This document shows, piece by piece, positions 25,324-33,528 of a DNA stretch of 64,000 nt. The notes below the pieces were generated by a model. That model saw nothing but the letters and a program-made list of their open reading frames with translations. It was not told the DNA's origin and made no database searches. The stretch is from JAUYQR01 sp963822435 (GTDB lineage: Bacteria > Pseudomonadota > Alphaproteobacteria > Rhodobacterales > Rhodobacteraceae): the NCBI GenBank assembly GCA_963822435.1, contig CAWGHN010000001.1, positions 124,001 through 188,000 on the forward strand, given 5' to 3'. A program made the translations under genes and the position numbers. Each line of letters begins with the position of its first letter. Position 1 is the stretch's first letter.

Positions 25324-26400
25324 TCAAAGTGATGTAAGGGTCCGCGCCGCGATCTCGTCAACCAAGTCGGGCACTAGTGGCGGAATGTCGCCCGTTTCCA
25401 CAGCCCTCAGAAACGCTGCCCGCCACTGAATGCCAACAGGCTCGGATGACTTCTTCAAGACCGGATACCCGATCATCGCCGCACCAACTGGAAACGTGCT
25501 GTAAAATTGTGCGCGATCAAGCACACCGCGCAGGAAGTTATCCGCGCGCGTCCGCCACGTGGCGTCAGGGTCTTCGGCGGCAAGGTCATGCGCCTTGGTG
25601 ACGATCCGGCGATCGGCGTGGGCGGCAAACCGAAGGATCGTGCGCAGGGTGGCGTCATCTGCCTGCGCCAGACCCGCCAGGAAATCATCGGCGCTGAACA
25701 GGGGGCCCATGCTGATCCCGGCGTGGGTCAGTGCCACGCCAAATCCGCGCTCGCCACGGCGGATGACCTTGTACTTGTTCGATGTCAGGCCAAGCTCATC
25801 CCAGAACGCGCGAAATCCGGGGTTGGCCAGCACAGCCCCGTTGATCGAAAAGAAATAGGATTCCAGAAACGAAACGCCATTGCCCGCACGCAGGATGGTG
25901 CCCACAACGTCAAACGGCGCAGCCTCCATCCGTTCCAGCGTGCGGTCTCCGGGCCACAGCGGAAACCAGATGCTGTCGTTCAGGATGACCACCCGCTTCG
26001 GCACAACCTCCCAGCGATGCAGCATCGCCAGCCCGTCGCGGTAACCACCAAAATCATAACCGAAATTGGGCCGCTCCATCACCCGCCATGCGCGCGGCCT
26101 AAGCGCATCATGGTCCGCGACCGACAAAGGCGCGTTTGACACGACAAAAGGCGCATAGCCGGCCGAATGAAGGTGATCCAGCATCATCAGAAACGAGGCC
26201 ACCAACCCGCCGGGCTGCCAGCACAGCACGATGGCGATCTTGTCGCGTTCGGGCAACGCTCCCTCGGTCACCGGAAACCCGCGCTGAAGGTCACGGTCAT
26301 GGAACCGTTGGGCAAAGGGCTCCCAGACCGCTTCCGGGATCGCCTGCAGTTGTTGACCTAATCTACCAAGTTCCCTCTTTACCTTCCACAGTGGGATCAC
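25324..26400 (-). CDS. RgpF family rhamnan/polysaccharide synthesis protein
   Basis: About 358 residues of the RgpF family, which appears in rhamnose-glucose polysaccharide and O-antigen loci. Conserved parts are VLCWQPGG, RPNFGYDFGGYRDGL (about residues 110-125), VVILNDSIWFPLW and the SYFFSINGAVL region, as in the glycosyltransferase-like RgpF fold. GTG at 26400 overlaps the neuB stop by 4 bases and has a G-rich Shine-Dalgarno; an alternative GTG at 26415 is possible. Probably adds a sugar to a surface glycan. Acceptor and donor are unknown. Confidence 0.8.
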   Translation of the reverse strand: MIPLWKVKRELGRLGQQLQAIPEAVWEPFAQRFHDRDLQRGFPVTEGALPERDKIAIVLCWQPGGLVASFLMMLDHLHSAGYAPFVVSNAPLSVADHDALRPRAWRVMERPNFGYDFGGYRDGLAMLHRWEVVPKRVVILNDSIWFPLWPGDRTLERMEAAPFDVVGTILRAGNGVSFLESYFFSINGAVLANPGFRAFWDELGLTSNKYKVIRRGERGFGVALTHAGISMGPLFSADDFLAGLAQADDATLRTILRFAAHADRRIVTKAHDLAAEDPDATWRTRADNFLRGVLDRAQFYSTFPVGAAMIGYPVLKKSSEPVGIQWRAAFLRAVETGDIPPLVPDLVDEIAARTLTSL

Positions 26401-27425
26401 CCCAGATCCCCCCACCTCAACTGGGTGTTTCGCGTCACTGCGCGATTCAACCGCTTGCCGATCACCTTGTCGAAATCATATCCCGCGATCTCGCCCGACC
26501 CCGGCCGCCGCGCCCAGATGTCGGCCTCAGCGATCACATGCCCTTCGGGCAGGTCGCGGTCAGCCACCACCGAGGCGCGGGCAAAGCGGTAAACCGGCTC
26601 TTCGGCTTCGGTGCGCTGCTTGGGGTTGTGCAGCGCGGTGTGGATCTCGCGGCTGCGGTCGATCAGAAAGCGCAGCTCGGCCGGGTCCATCGAGTTGATG
26701 ATGTCCGGCCCCTTGCGATAGCGCGTGTCGGTATAGTGTCGCTCCAGAATGCACGCCCCCAGCGCCACCGAGGCCAGCGCCATTTCAGGCCCGATGGAAT
26801 GGTCGGAAAACCCCACGACCGCGCGTGGAAACGCGGCCTTCAAGTCGGTAACACCCTGCAGCGAAACGATTTCCGGCGGCGAAGGGTAAAGGTTGGTGCA
26901 TTCCAGCAACGCATAGTCGATCCCCGCCTCGTCCAGGATGGCGACCGACCGGCGAATCGTCTCGATCGTCTGCATCCCGGTTGACAGGATCACCGGCTTG
27001 CCCTTGCGCGCGATGTGACGGATCAAAGGCAGATTGTCCGCCTCTCCCGACCCGATCTTGTAGGCCGGCACGTCCAGCGTTTCGAGAAAATCCGCCGCCG
27101 CCCGCGAAAACGGCGTCGAGATCCAGATCATCCCGAGGCTTTCGGTATAGCGCTTCAGCTCTGCCTCTTCGTCCAGCGACAGCGCGCAGCGCTCCATCAC
27201 ATGCCAGATCGACACGTCCGCGTTGGGCGGAAAGATCGACTTCGCCTCTTCGGTCATTTCGTCTTCGATGATGTGGGTCTGGTGCTTGACCATCTCGCAG
27301 CCCGCGCCCGCGGCCAGCCGGACCATCTCCTTGGCGACCGCCAGATCGCCGCCGTGGTTGATACCGATCTCGGCAATCACCAGGGGCGGGTGGTTTGGTC
27401 CAATCTCACGGTTGGCAATCTTCAC
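26397..27425 (-). CDS. neuB: N-acetylneuraminate/legionaminate synthase, NeuB type
   Basis: 342-residue phosphoenolpyruvate-condensing synthase. The TIM barrel shows AEIGINHGGDLAVAKEM, VKHQTH, STPFSRAAADFLE, KIGSGEADNLPLI, LECTNLYPSPPE and FSDHSIGPEMAL. A C-terminal SAF (antifreeze-like) domain spans about residues 283-342. It condenses a ManNAc-like sugar with PEP to a nine-carbon acid. First gene of the minus-strand operon, 4-base overlap with the next gene. The presence of NeuC without LegB/LegC/LegH in the window favours a Neu5Ac-type product, but those genes could be elsewhere. Confidence 0.92.
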   Translation of the reverse strand: MKIANREIGPNHPPLVIAEIGINHGGDLAVAKEMVRLAAGAGCEMVKHQTHIIEDEMTEEAKSIFPPNADVSIWHVMERCALSLDEEAELKRYTESLGMIWISTPFSRAAADFLETLDVPAYKIGSGEADNLPLIRHIARKGKPVILSTGMQTIETIRRSVAILDEAGIDYALLECTNLYPSPPEIVSLQGVTDLKAAFPRAVVGFSDHSIGPEMALASVALGACILERHYTDTRYRKGPDIINSMDPAELRFLIDRSREIHTALHNPKQRTEAEEPVYRFARASVVADRDLPEGHVIAEADIWARRPGSGEIAGYDFDKVIGKRLNRAVTRNTQLRWGDLG

Positions 27426-27476
27426 AAGAACTCTCCTCTCAGGCTTGCCCCCTGCTGCATGACCCCCCTGCGGTTG

Positions 27477-28019
27477 TCAAGAAAGCGGGTAGAGCGCCAA
27501 TGCGTCGTAACGCGGCCCTTTCGGGCCAAGATGGCTTTGCAGCAGGCAGAAATCCGTCACGTCCCACGGTCCAGCCGCAAACCCAGCGCCCTCTACCACG
27601 GCGCGCTCCAGCCGCATCGTATGGGTTCGGCCGGGCGGCGGAAATCGGCCCAAGGTCACATGCGGCACAAAGCGGCGCGCCTCCACCTCGCACCCCGCCT
27701 GTCGCGCGGCCTGCACCACCTTGCCCTGCAGATGGGCAAGTGGTTCGTTCGGTTCCACCCCGGCCCAGAACGCCCGCGGCCGCTCGCCGCCAAAAAGACC
27801 GAAGCCCCTCAATCGCACGGCAAAGCCCGGCACCCGCAGCGCGGCAAACCGGTCATGCGCGGCTTCCAGCACATCGCCCGACACCGCGCCCAGATACGCC
27901 AGCGTCAGGTGCAGCAGCGACGGCTCCACCTTTCGCGGCAGCGGCATCAGGAACTGCTGCACCGCCAGCAGGGCGCGCACGTCATCGGGCAGGCGGATCG
28001 CAACAAAGGCCCGGATCAT
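27477..28019 (-). CDS. thpR: RNA 2',3'-cyclic phosphodiesterase
   Basis: 180-residue 2H phosphoesterase (LigT/ThpR). Both catalytic HxTx motifs are present: His37-L-Thr39-L and His120-V-Thr122-L. It opens RNA 2',3'-cyclic phosphates and in vitro can also ligate certain tRNA halves. Its ATG overlaps the stop of the HDAC-like gene by 4 bases (28016-28019), so it is the last gene of a three-gene coupled operon. Length is normal for the family. Confidence 0.92.
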   Translation of the reverse strand: MIRAFVAIRLPDDVRALLAVQQFLMPLPRKVEPSLLHLTLAYLGAVSGDVLEAAHDRFAALRVPGFAVRLRGFGLFGGERPRAFWAGVEPNEPLAHLQGKVVQAARQAGCEVEARRFVPHVTLGRFPPPGRTHTMRLERAVVEGAGFAAGPWDVTDFCLLQSHLGPKGPRYDALALYPLS

Positions 28020-29143
28020 CGCAGCGCCAATTCGGCCAGACGGGCGCGGACCTCGGGTCGCACCGGCCCCTCGCGCGGTGGATCAAGCAAGGTGGTCAGC
28101 ATCGCCTCGCCCGGCATGGGCCGCGACCCACCGTTCCAGCCAAGGGCGCGCAGCACTGCCTCGGCCTCGGCGGGCAGCCGGTCTGGCAGCTCTCGGCCAC
28201 TCAGACGGCCCCAGATCAACGTCCAAAGCCGCCCCACCGACCAGGGATTGTAGCCGCCTCCCCCCAGCACCAGCACCCGTGGCGCGGCACGCCGCAGGCC
28301 CGCCAGAACCTCCAGATAGGACCGGTTCGACAGGGCGAGGCGGGACAGCGGGTCTTCCAGCAGCGAATCCGCCCCGCATTGCAACACCATTGCCTCCGGC
28401 CGGAACTCCTCCACCCGCGGCAGGATCAGCCCGTCCAAGACCGCCCGCATCTCGCTGTCGTTGAGCCCGCGCGGCACCGGCAGATTGAACGCACTACCGC
28501 CGCCGGAATCCGCAAGCGCCCCGGTAAAGGGCCAGCGGCCCTCTTCATGCACCGAGATCATTCGCACCGCCGGATTGCCGGCAAAAGCCACCTCCACCCC
28601 GTCGCAATGGTGCGCGTCGATGTCGACATAGACGATCCGCGACAGACCGGCCCGCAACATCACCTTGATGCCCAGAACAACGTCGTTCAGATAGCAAAAT
28701 CCGTTCGCCCTGCCTTGCAGCCCGTGATGCGTGCCGCCCCCCGGCACATGGATCACCCCCGGCGCCGCCGCCAGCAGTTCCGCCGCCAGCATCACCCCGC
28801 CAGCACCGGTGGCCGGGCGACGAAACACTTCAGGGAACACCGGGTTCGACAGAGTGCCCAGATGATAGCGGGTGCGCATCTCTTCGGTTGCCACGCCTGC
28901 CACCTCGGCCGCCTGCAACGCCGCGATGTAGTCTGGGTCGTGCCACAGCGCGAGCGCTGCCGGCTTGGCACGCGGGCTGGCGCGGAACTTCTCCGGCGGC
29001 AGCCAGCCCAAGGCGCGCGACAGGTCCATTACCGTCGAGACCCGAGGCACCCGAAGCGGATGCGCCTTGCCGTAGGATGACGTGCGGTAGATCTCCGACC
29101 CGATGAAGATCGCGTCGTTCGCAGCGCCAGGCGCCCCTGTCAC
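28016..29143 (-). CDS. Histone deacetylase-like amidohydrolase (AcuC/HDAC superfamily)
   Basis: 375-residue zinc amidohydrolase. HDAC-fold motifs in order: GGGTHHGLQGRANGFCYLND (catalytic His pair), YVDIDAHHCDGVE (metal ligands Asp and His), LQCGADSLLEDPLSRL (metal ligand Asp) and LGGGGYNP. Bacteria use such enzymes on acetyl-lysine of proteins such as acetyl-CoA synthetase, or on acetylpolyamines; the target here is unknown. Overlaps by 4 bases both the upstream glutathione peroxidase gene and the downstream thpR, so three unrelated activities are made from one coupled transcript. Confidence 0.9.
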   Translation of the reverse strand: MTGAPGAANDAIFIGSEIYRTSSYGKAHPLRVPRVSTVMDLSRALGWLPPEKFRASPRAKPAALALWHDPDYIAALQAAEVAGVATEEMRTRYHLGTLSNPVFPEVFRRPATGAGGVMLAAELLAAAPGVIHVPGGGTHHGLQGRANGFCYLNDVVLGIKVMLRAGLSRIVYVDIDAHHCDGVEVAFAGNPAVRMISVHEEGRWPFTGALADSGGGSAFNLPVPRGLNDSEMRAVLDGLILPRVEEFRPEAMVLQCGADSLLEDPLSRLALSNRSYLEVLAGLRRAAPRVLVLGGGGYNPWSVGRLWTLIWGRLSGRELPDRLPAEAEAVLRALGWNGGSRPMPGEAMLTTLLDPPREGPVRPEVRARLAELALR

Positions 29144-29655
29144 CGCAGCATAGCCTCGATCTGCCCTGCAATCGCCGGACCGTCAGGGGCCGCCGCCGAC
29201 CCCCAGGTTCCCACAATACTCCCATCGGGTGCCAGCAGCACCTTGTTGAAATTCCACGCCGGGGTGAAACCCGCCTCCGCCGCAACCCAGGCATAGAACG
29301 GATGCGCCCCGGCCCCCGTGACCTTGGTGATCTCGGTCATCGGCAGGGTCAGGTCGAAATTCGCCTCACAGTACTCCTTGACCGCCGCCTCGTCGTCGAG
29401 TTCCTGATTGAAATCGTCCGACGGCACCGCAAGGATCAGCACCCCTTGCGGCCCATACCTTTCGTGCATCGCCTGCAACGTGTCGTACTGCCCGGCAAAC
29501 CCGCAGAGCGAGGCGGTGTTGACCACCAGTACCGGCTTTCCCGCCCAGTCGCCCAGGTCGATCGTCCCCCCGTCGATCGACGCGAAACGGAACTCTCCGG
29601 CAAAGGCGGGCAGGCTGACAAGCTGTGCGCAGAAGATAAGCGGAACAAGTCGCAT
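29140..29655 (-). CDS. Glutathione peroxidase-like thioredoxin-fold protein, exported
   Basis: 171 residues with an N-terminal signal peptide (cut near LPAFA, residues 15-19) and a glutathione peroxidase domain: VNTASLCGFAGQYDTLQ with peroxidatic Cys51, VPSDDFNQE, and WNFNKVLLAPDG with the conserved Trp-Asn-Phe. The Gln of the catalytic tetrad is in the GQYDTLQ helix. Export implies peroxide detoxification in the periplasm. The ATG at 29655 has GAGGG 8 bases upstream; a longer start at 29679 or 29715 would disturb the signal peptide. First gene of the operon with the HDAC-like and thpR genes. Confidence 0.88.
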   Translation of the reverse strand: MRLVPLIFCAQLVSLPAFAGEFRFASIDGGTIDLGDWAGKPVLVVNTASLCGFAGQYDTLQAMHERYGPQGVLILAVPSDDFNQELDDEAAVKEYCEANFDLTLPMTEITKVTGAGAHPFYAWVAAEAGFTPAWNFNKVLLAPDGSIVGTWGSAAAPDGPAIAGQIEAMLR

Positions 29656-29821
29656 TTCGGGTGCCCTCGGCCAATTCATGAGCGTCAGATGTAATCCGCC
29701 GGACGGATCGGTCAAATATCCGGGAAAAGCCTGTGAAACATGGGAAATTTATGTTACATTGGGGTTTGAGTGGTGAGCAGAGGTCAGACCTGGCAAACAG
29801 GCGGCCGGATGGATTTGGTAA

Positions 29822-30319
29822 ATGAGCAGGCAGGACAAGATCGTGGCACGTGGTGCCAAGGGCGCGCACAGCACCCTTATCCAGTATGGCGCCCTGTGCT
29901 GGCGGCGCAATGGCACATCGGTCGAAGTGCTGCTGATCACCAGCCGTGAAACCGGGCGCTGGGTCATCCCCAAGGGCTGGCCGATGACCGGGCGCGCGCC
30001 AGAGGCGGCTGCCGCGCAAGAGGCGTGGGAAGAGGCCGGCGTGCGCGGACAGGTAAACCCGGTTTGCCTTGGCCGCTTTGGCTACATGAAATGCCTCACG
30101 CCCGAGGCTGCGGTTCCTTGCGCCGTGGCGGTCTATGGTGTCAAGGTCGACAGCCTTGCCGACAAGTTCCCCGAGGTTAAGGTCCGCACGCGCCGCTGGT
30201 TTTCACCCGCCGAAGCCGCCGCTGCGGTGGACGAGCCGGAACTGGCCCGTCTGATCGCAGGGTTCACCCCCGCCTCCGAAGGCCGCGCCGCGCCGATCGG
30301 GCCTGACGGCGGCCACTGA
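29822..30319 (+). CDS. NUDIX hydrolase
   Basis: 165-residue NUDIX domain protein. The NUDIX helix is KGWPMTGRAPEAAAAQEAWEEAGV (split here: KGWPMTGR, then APEAAAAQEAWEEAGV), about residues 51-74, with the usual R of REUxEE replaced by Q. The GRWVIPKGWP part resembles diphosphoinositol/diadenosine polyphosphate hydrolases. Substrate therefore probably a diphosphorylated nucleotide or inositol compound. Divergent from the peroxidase gene across a 166-base gap in which no confident promoter was picked. Confidence 0.88.
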   Translation: MSRQDKIVARGAKGAHSTLIQYGALCWRRNGTSVEVLLITSRETGRWVIPKGWPMTGRAPEAAAAQEAWEEAGVRGQVNPVCLGRFGYMKCLTPEAAVPCAVAVYGVKVDSLADKFPEVKVRTRRWFSPAEAAAAVDEPELARLIAGFTPASEGRAAPIGPDGGH

Positions 30320-30421
30320 ACAGTGCGTGCCGGACAGGGCGAAGATTTCGGGTGCCACGTTAGGGCATTGACGCCACGGACCGAACGCTTAGCTATGCTA
30401 CAGCACCAAGGCGAAACCGGG

Positions 30422-30859
30422 ATGATCCGATACTCCCTCAGATGCGACGCCGGTCACGGCTTTGACAGCTGGTTCCAGAACGGGACGGCGTTTGAAAGCC
30501 TGCACGCCGCCGGCCATATTGCCTGCCCGATTTGCGGCGCGACAGCGGTGGCCAAGGATCTGATGGCCCCCACAGTCCGCCCCGCGCGAAATGCAGGTGC
30601 AATGCCGGTGAACCAGCGGCCCCTGTCCGAACCCGGCACCGGGGTCGAAGCGGCGCTGGCCGAGTTGAAGCGGCAGATCGAAGAAAACTCGGAATACGTC
30701 GGCCTGAACTTCGTCACCGAGGCGCGGCGGATCCATTCCGGCGATGCGCCCGAACGGGCGATCTACGGCGAGGCAAAGCCCGACGAGGCGAAAAAGCTGA
30801 TCGAGGACGGCGTGCCCGTGGCGCCCCTGCCGTTCCTGCCGGGCCGAAAGGTCAACTGA
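30422..30859 (+). CDS. DUF1178 family protein
   Basis: 145-residue member of DUF1178, widespread in alphaproteobacteria and of unknown function. A zinc-ribbon-like N-terminus carries Cys8, His12, Cys35 and Cys38 (RCDAGH ... CPICG); the C-terminus ends with GVPVAPLPFLPGRK, the family's hallmark. The ATG at 30422 starts at the conserved MIRYSLRC opening. About 100 bases separate it from the NUDIX gene; no promoter was assigned. Confidence 0.88.
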   Translation: MIRYSLRCDAGHGFDSWFQNGTAFESLHAAGHIACPICGATAVAKDLMAPTVRPARNAGAMPVNQRPLSEPGTGVEAALAELKRQIEENSEYVGLNFVTEARRIHSGDAPERAIYGEAKPDEAKKLIEDGVPVAPLPFLPGRKVN

Positions 30860-30884
30860 CCCCCCGCGACACCTGCCCCTTCGA

Positions 30885-31382
30885 TCAATAGATATACCGG
30901 ATCTGTTCGGTCCAGAACCGTTCCATCCGCTTCAGCGCGGTGTTTATGTCATCCATTCCCGAAGCGTCGATAAGCTGACGCCGCTCCATCGCCTCGGCAT
31001 GGCGGGCGAACAGGTCGGACAGCATCCCCCGCACCCGCCGCCCCTTTTCCGTCAGCCTGACCCGCACCGAACGGCGGTCGATCTCGGACCGCTGGTGATG
31101 CATGTAACCAAGATCGACCAGCTTCTTCAGATTGTAGCTGACGTTCGATCCTTGGTAATAGCCACGCGATTTCAACTCACCTGCCGTCACTTCGTTCTCG
31201 CCGATGTTGAACAGCAGCAGCGCCTGCACCGAGTTGATCTCAAGTATCCCAAGGCGTTCGAATTCGTCCTTGATCACGTCCAGCAACAGCCGGTGCAACC
31301 GTTCCACCAACGCAAGGTTGTCGAGGTAACAGCCGAGGAACGCCTTCTGCGATCCGTCAAGCAAGGAAGCATTATGTGTCAT
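30885..31382 (-). CDS. MarR family winged-helix regulator, LdtR-like
   Basis: 165-residue MarR-type regulator. Helical dimer ends flank a winged helix with VTAGELKSRGYYQGSNVSYNLKKLVDLGYMHHQRSEIDRRSVRVRLTEKG read in pieces: ELKSRGYYQGSNVSYNLKKL is the recognition region and DRRSVRVRLT the wing. RGYYQGSNVSYNLKKLV is very like LdtR, the alphaproteobacterial regulator of L,D-transpeptidase and stress genes. GGGGAG 7 bases before the ATG at 31382 fixes the start. Targets are not in evidence in the window. Confidence 0.85.
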   Translation of the reverse strand: MTHNASLLDGSQKAFLGCYLDNLALVERLHRLLLDVIKDEFERLGILEINSVQALLLFNIGENEVTAGELKSRGYYQGSNVSYNLKKLVDLGYMHHQRSEIDRRSVRVRLTEKGRRVRGMLSDLFARHAEAMERRQLIDASGMDDINTALKRMERFWTEQIRYIY

Positions 31383-31476
31383 ATGCGGTCTCCCCAAAAG
31401 CAGGGGTAGAATCAGCACAAAGGGAAAACATTTCGTAAACTGATGCGTTTTTATTGGCCAGGGTGTCCGCCGACCC

Positions 31477-31752
31477 CTAGCCCCGCAGCGTCAGCCTGTC
31501 CTTGGCATAGGACGCGATCCTGCTCAGCAGAGGCGCAATCGCCATCGGCGCCGCGCCTTGGCCCAAGATCCACGCCATCAGATCCTGATCATTTTCGGCC
31601 AGCAAAAGCTCATAGGTCTTCAGATCGTCCGGCCCCAGCCCCGCCAGATGCATGTCGGACCACGGCCCCAGCACCAGATCCATCTCCTTCGTGCCACGCC
31701 GCCATGACCGCATCGACAACCGCTTCAGGCGCGCATCAGCCGTTTCGTCCAT
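31477..31752 (-). CDS. sdhE: FAD assembly factor SdhE
   Basis: 91-residue SdhE/SDHAF2 protein that promotes covalent flavin attachment to succinate dehydrogenase. The signature RGTKEMD (Arg19, Gly20, Glu23) and the closing YELLLAENDQDLMAWI are complete. Length fits the family (80-95). It is divergent from the aspartate aminotransferase gene and lies next to a 17-bp tandem repeat. The sdh operon itself is not in the window. Confidence 0.93.
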   Translation of the reverse strand: MDETADARLKRLSMRSWRRGTKEMDLVLGPWSDMHLAGLGPDDLKTYELLLAENDQDLMAWILGQGAAPMAIAPLLSRIASYAKDRLTLRG

Positions 31753-31813
31753 CTGCCACCCGATCCTGCTTGAACCCTTGCGGCGCGGACCCTAAGACAG
31801 GCCGCGGTGAAAC

Positions 31814-31890
31814 TCCACCCTGCCCGCACTTCCACCCTGCCCGCACTTCCACCCTGCCCGCACTTCCACCCTGCCCGCATCTCCACCCCG
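31814..31890. repeat. 17-bp tandem repeat between sdhE and the aminotransferase gene
   Basis: TCCACCCTGCCCGCACT is repeated at 31814, 31831 and 31848 without change, with a fourth copy at 31865 differing only in the last base and a degenerate fifth start at 31882. The array ends about 20 bases before the aspartate aminotransferase ATG and so covers its leader/promoter zone. There are no unique spacers, so it is a minisatellite, not a CRISPR. Confidence 0.9.
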
Positions 31891-31909
31891 CCTGAAAAGG
31901 ACGCACTGC

Positions 31910-33112
31910 ATGGCCTTCCTGTCCGACACTCTGGCGCGGGTCAAACCGTCGCCCACCATCGCGGTGACGACCAAGGCGCAGGCGCTGAAAAGCCAAGGCA
32001 AGGACGTGATCGGCCTTGGCGCGGGCGAACCCGATTTCGACACCCCCGAAAACATCCGCGACGCCGCCAAGCGCGCGATCGACGCCGGTCGCACCCGCTA
32101 CACCCCCGTTGATGGCATCCCCGAACTGAAAGCGGCGATCTGCTCCAAATTCCTGCGCGAAAACGGCCTGACCTACACGCCATCGCAAGTCACGGTCGGC
32201 ACCGGTGGCAAGCAGATCCTTTACAACGCCCTGATGGCCACCTGTAACCCCGGCGACGAGGTCATCATCCCCGCGCCCTACTGGGTGTCCTACCCCGACA
32301 TGGTGCTTCTGGCCGGCGGCACGCCCGTCGCGGTCGAATGCGGGATCGAGACGAACTTCAAGTTGACGCCGGAACAGCTTGAGGCCGCGATCACCCCAAA
32401 AACCAAATGGTTCATCTTCAACTCGCCCTCGAACCCCACCGGGGCCGGTTACACCCGCACCGAACTCAAGGCACTGACCGACGTCCTCATGCGCCACCCC
32501 CACGTCTGGGTGATGTCCGACGACATGTATGAACACCTCGTCTTCGACGATTTCCAGTTCTGCACCCCGGCCGAAGTCGAGCCCGGCCTTTACGACCGCA
32601 CCCTCACCTGCAACGGCGTCTCCAAGGCCTATGCGATGACCGGCTGGCGCATCGGTTATGCCGCAGGCCCGGTTGCGCTGATCAAGGCGATGGGCACGAT
32701 CCAGTCGCAGTCCACCTCGAACCCCTGCTCGGTCAGCCAGTATGCGGCACTTGAGGCTCTGAGCGGCCCGCAGGATTTTCTCGCCCCGAACCGCGCCCTC
32801 TTCCAGCGCCGCCGGGATCTGGTGGTGTCGATGCTGAACGCCGCCGAAGGCATCACCTGCCCGAAACCCGAAGGCGCATTCTACGTCTACCCGGACATTT
32901 CCGGCTGCATCGGCAAGGCCACCCCCGGCGGCACCGTCATCACCAATGACGAGGTGTTCGCCACCGCCCTTCTGGAGGAAACCGGCGTCGCCGTGGTGTT
33001 CGGCGCGGCCTTCGGACTATCGCCAAACTTCCGCGTCAGCTACGCTACCTCTGACGAGGTTCTGCGCGACGCCTGCGCCCGCATCCAGCGGTTCTGCGCC
33101 TCGCTGAAATAG
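31910..33112 (+). CDS. aspC: Aspartate aminotransferase (class I, PLP-dependent)
   Basis: 400-residue fold-type I aminotransferase of the prokaryotic Igamma group that interconverts aspartate/oxaloacetate with glutamate/2-oxoglutarate; some members also use prephenate. PLP lysine Lys239 in CNGVSKAYAMTGWRIGY, N-SPSNPTG at 171-178, and the C-terminal Arg in NFRVSYATS for the substrate carboxylate. Length is exact for the group. A GGACGC-type weak ribosome-binding site lies before the ATG, after the 17-bp repeat array. Confidence 0.93.
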   Translation: MAFLSDTLARVKPSPTIAVTTKAQALKSQGKDVIGLGAGEPDFDTPENIRDAAKRAIDAGRTRYTPVDGIPELKAAICSKFLRENGLTYTPSQVTVGTGGKQILYNALMATCNPGDEVIIPAPYWVSYPDMVLLAGGTPVAVECGIETNFKLTPEQLEAAITPKTKWFIFNSPSNPTGAGYTRTELKALTDVLMRHPHVWVMSDDMYEHLVFDDFQFCTPAEVEPGLYDRTLTCNGVSKAYAMTGWRIGYAAGPVALIKAMGTIQSQSTSNPCSVSQYAALEALSGPQDFLAPNRALFQRRRDLVVSMLNAAEGITCPKPEGAFYVYPDISGCIGKATPGGTVITNDEVFATALLEETGVAVVFGAAFGLSPNFRVSYATSDEVLRDACARIQRFCASLK

Positions 33113-33120
33113 GGGCTGAT

Positions 33121-33528
33121 ATGGCGGGCGATCTGCCGGAGTATTACTTTCGCATCCGCGAAAACGGCGCGGTGGTGTTTCGGGTCGATACCGAAAACCG
33201 CCAGCGCCGGATCGAACTGGACGAAATCGCCACCGTCAACGTCAAGAACGGCACCGTCAAACCGCATGGCGAAGTGGCGCTGTCAAAGGCCGACCTTGCG
33301 GCCATCGGCGCATGGCGGGACGCACGGGTCGCGCAACTGGCCGCACGCGATGTCGATGACATCCTGCGCACCATCGACCATCTGAACCTTACCACGCAAT
33401 GGGCGCAGTCGCGCGCAACCGACCTGCAGCTTGAAGCGGTGACCGATGCGCTGCTTCTGGCGATGCACGATCTGCGCAGCACACTGGTGCGCAAGAAATC
33501 CGACCGCCTGCTGAAAAGCACCGACTAG
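33121..33528 (+). CDS. Conserved hypothetical protein (135 aa)
   Basis: Not recognised by family name. The first ~55 residues (DLPEYYFRIRENGAVVFRVD...IATVNVKNGTVKPHGE) look like a small beta sheet; residues 55-130 are helical and basic at the end (LVRKKSDRLLK). No signal peptide or membrane helix. It starts 8 bases after the aminotransferase stop, so they are likely co-transcribed. Codon use matches neighbours, supporting a real gene; ends convergent with the VCBS-type gene with a 4-base overlap at 33525-33528. Confidence 0.7.
   Translation: MAGDLPEYYFRIRENGAVVFRVDTENRQRRIELDEIATVNVKNGTVKPHGEVALSKADLAAIGAWRDARVAQLAARDVDDILRTIDHLNLTTQWAQSRATDLQLEAVTDALLLAMHDLRSTLVRKKSDRLLKSTD

Noticed and set aside
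31814..31890. Possible CRISPR array
   Set aside because: Repeat units are 17 bp and directly adjacent with no spacers, and there are no cas genes.
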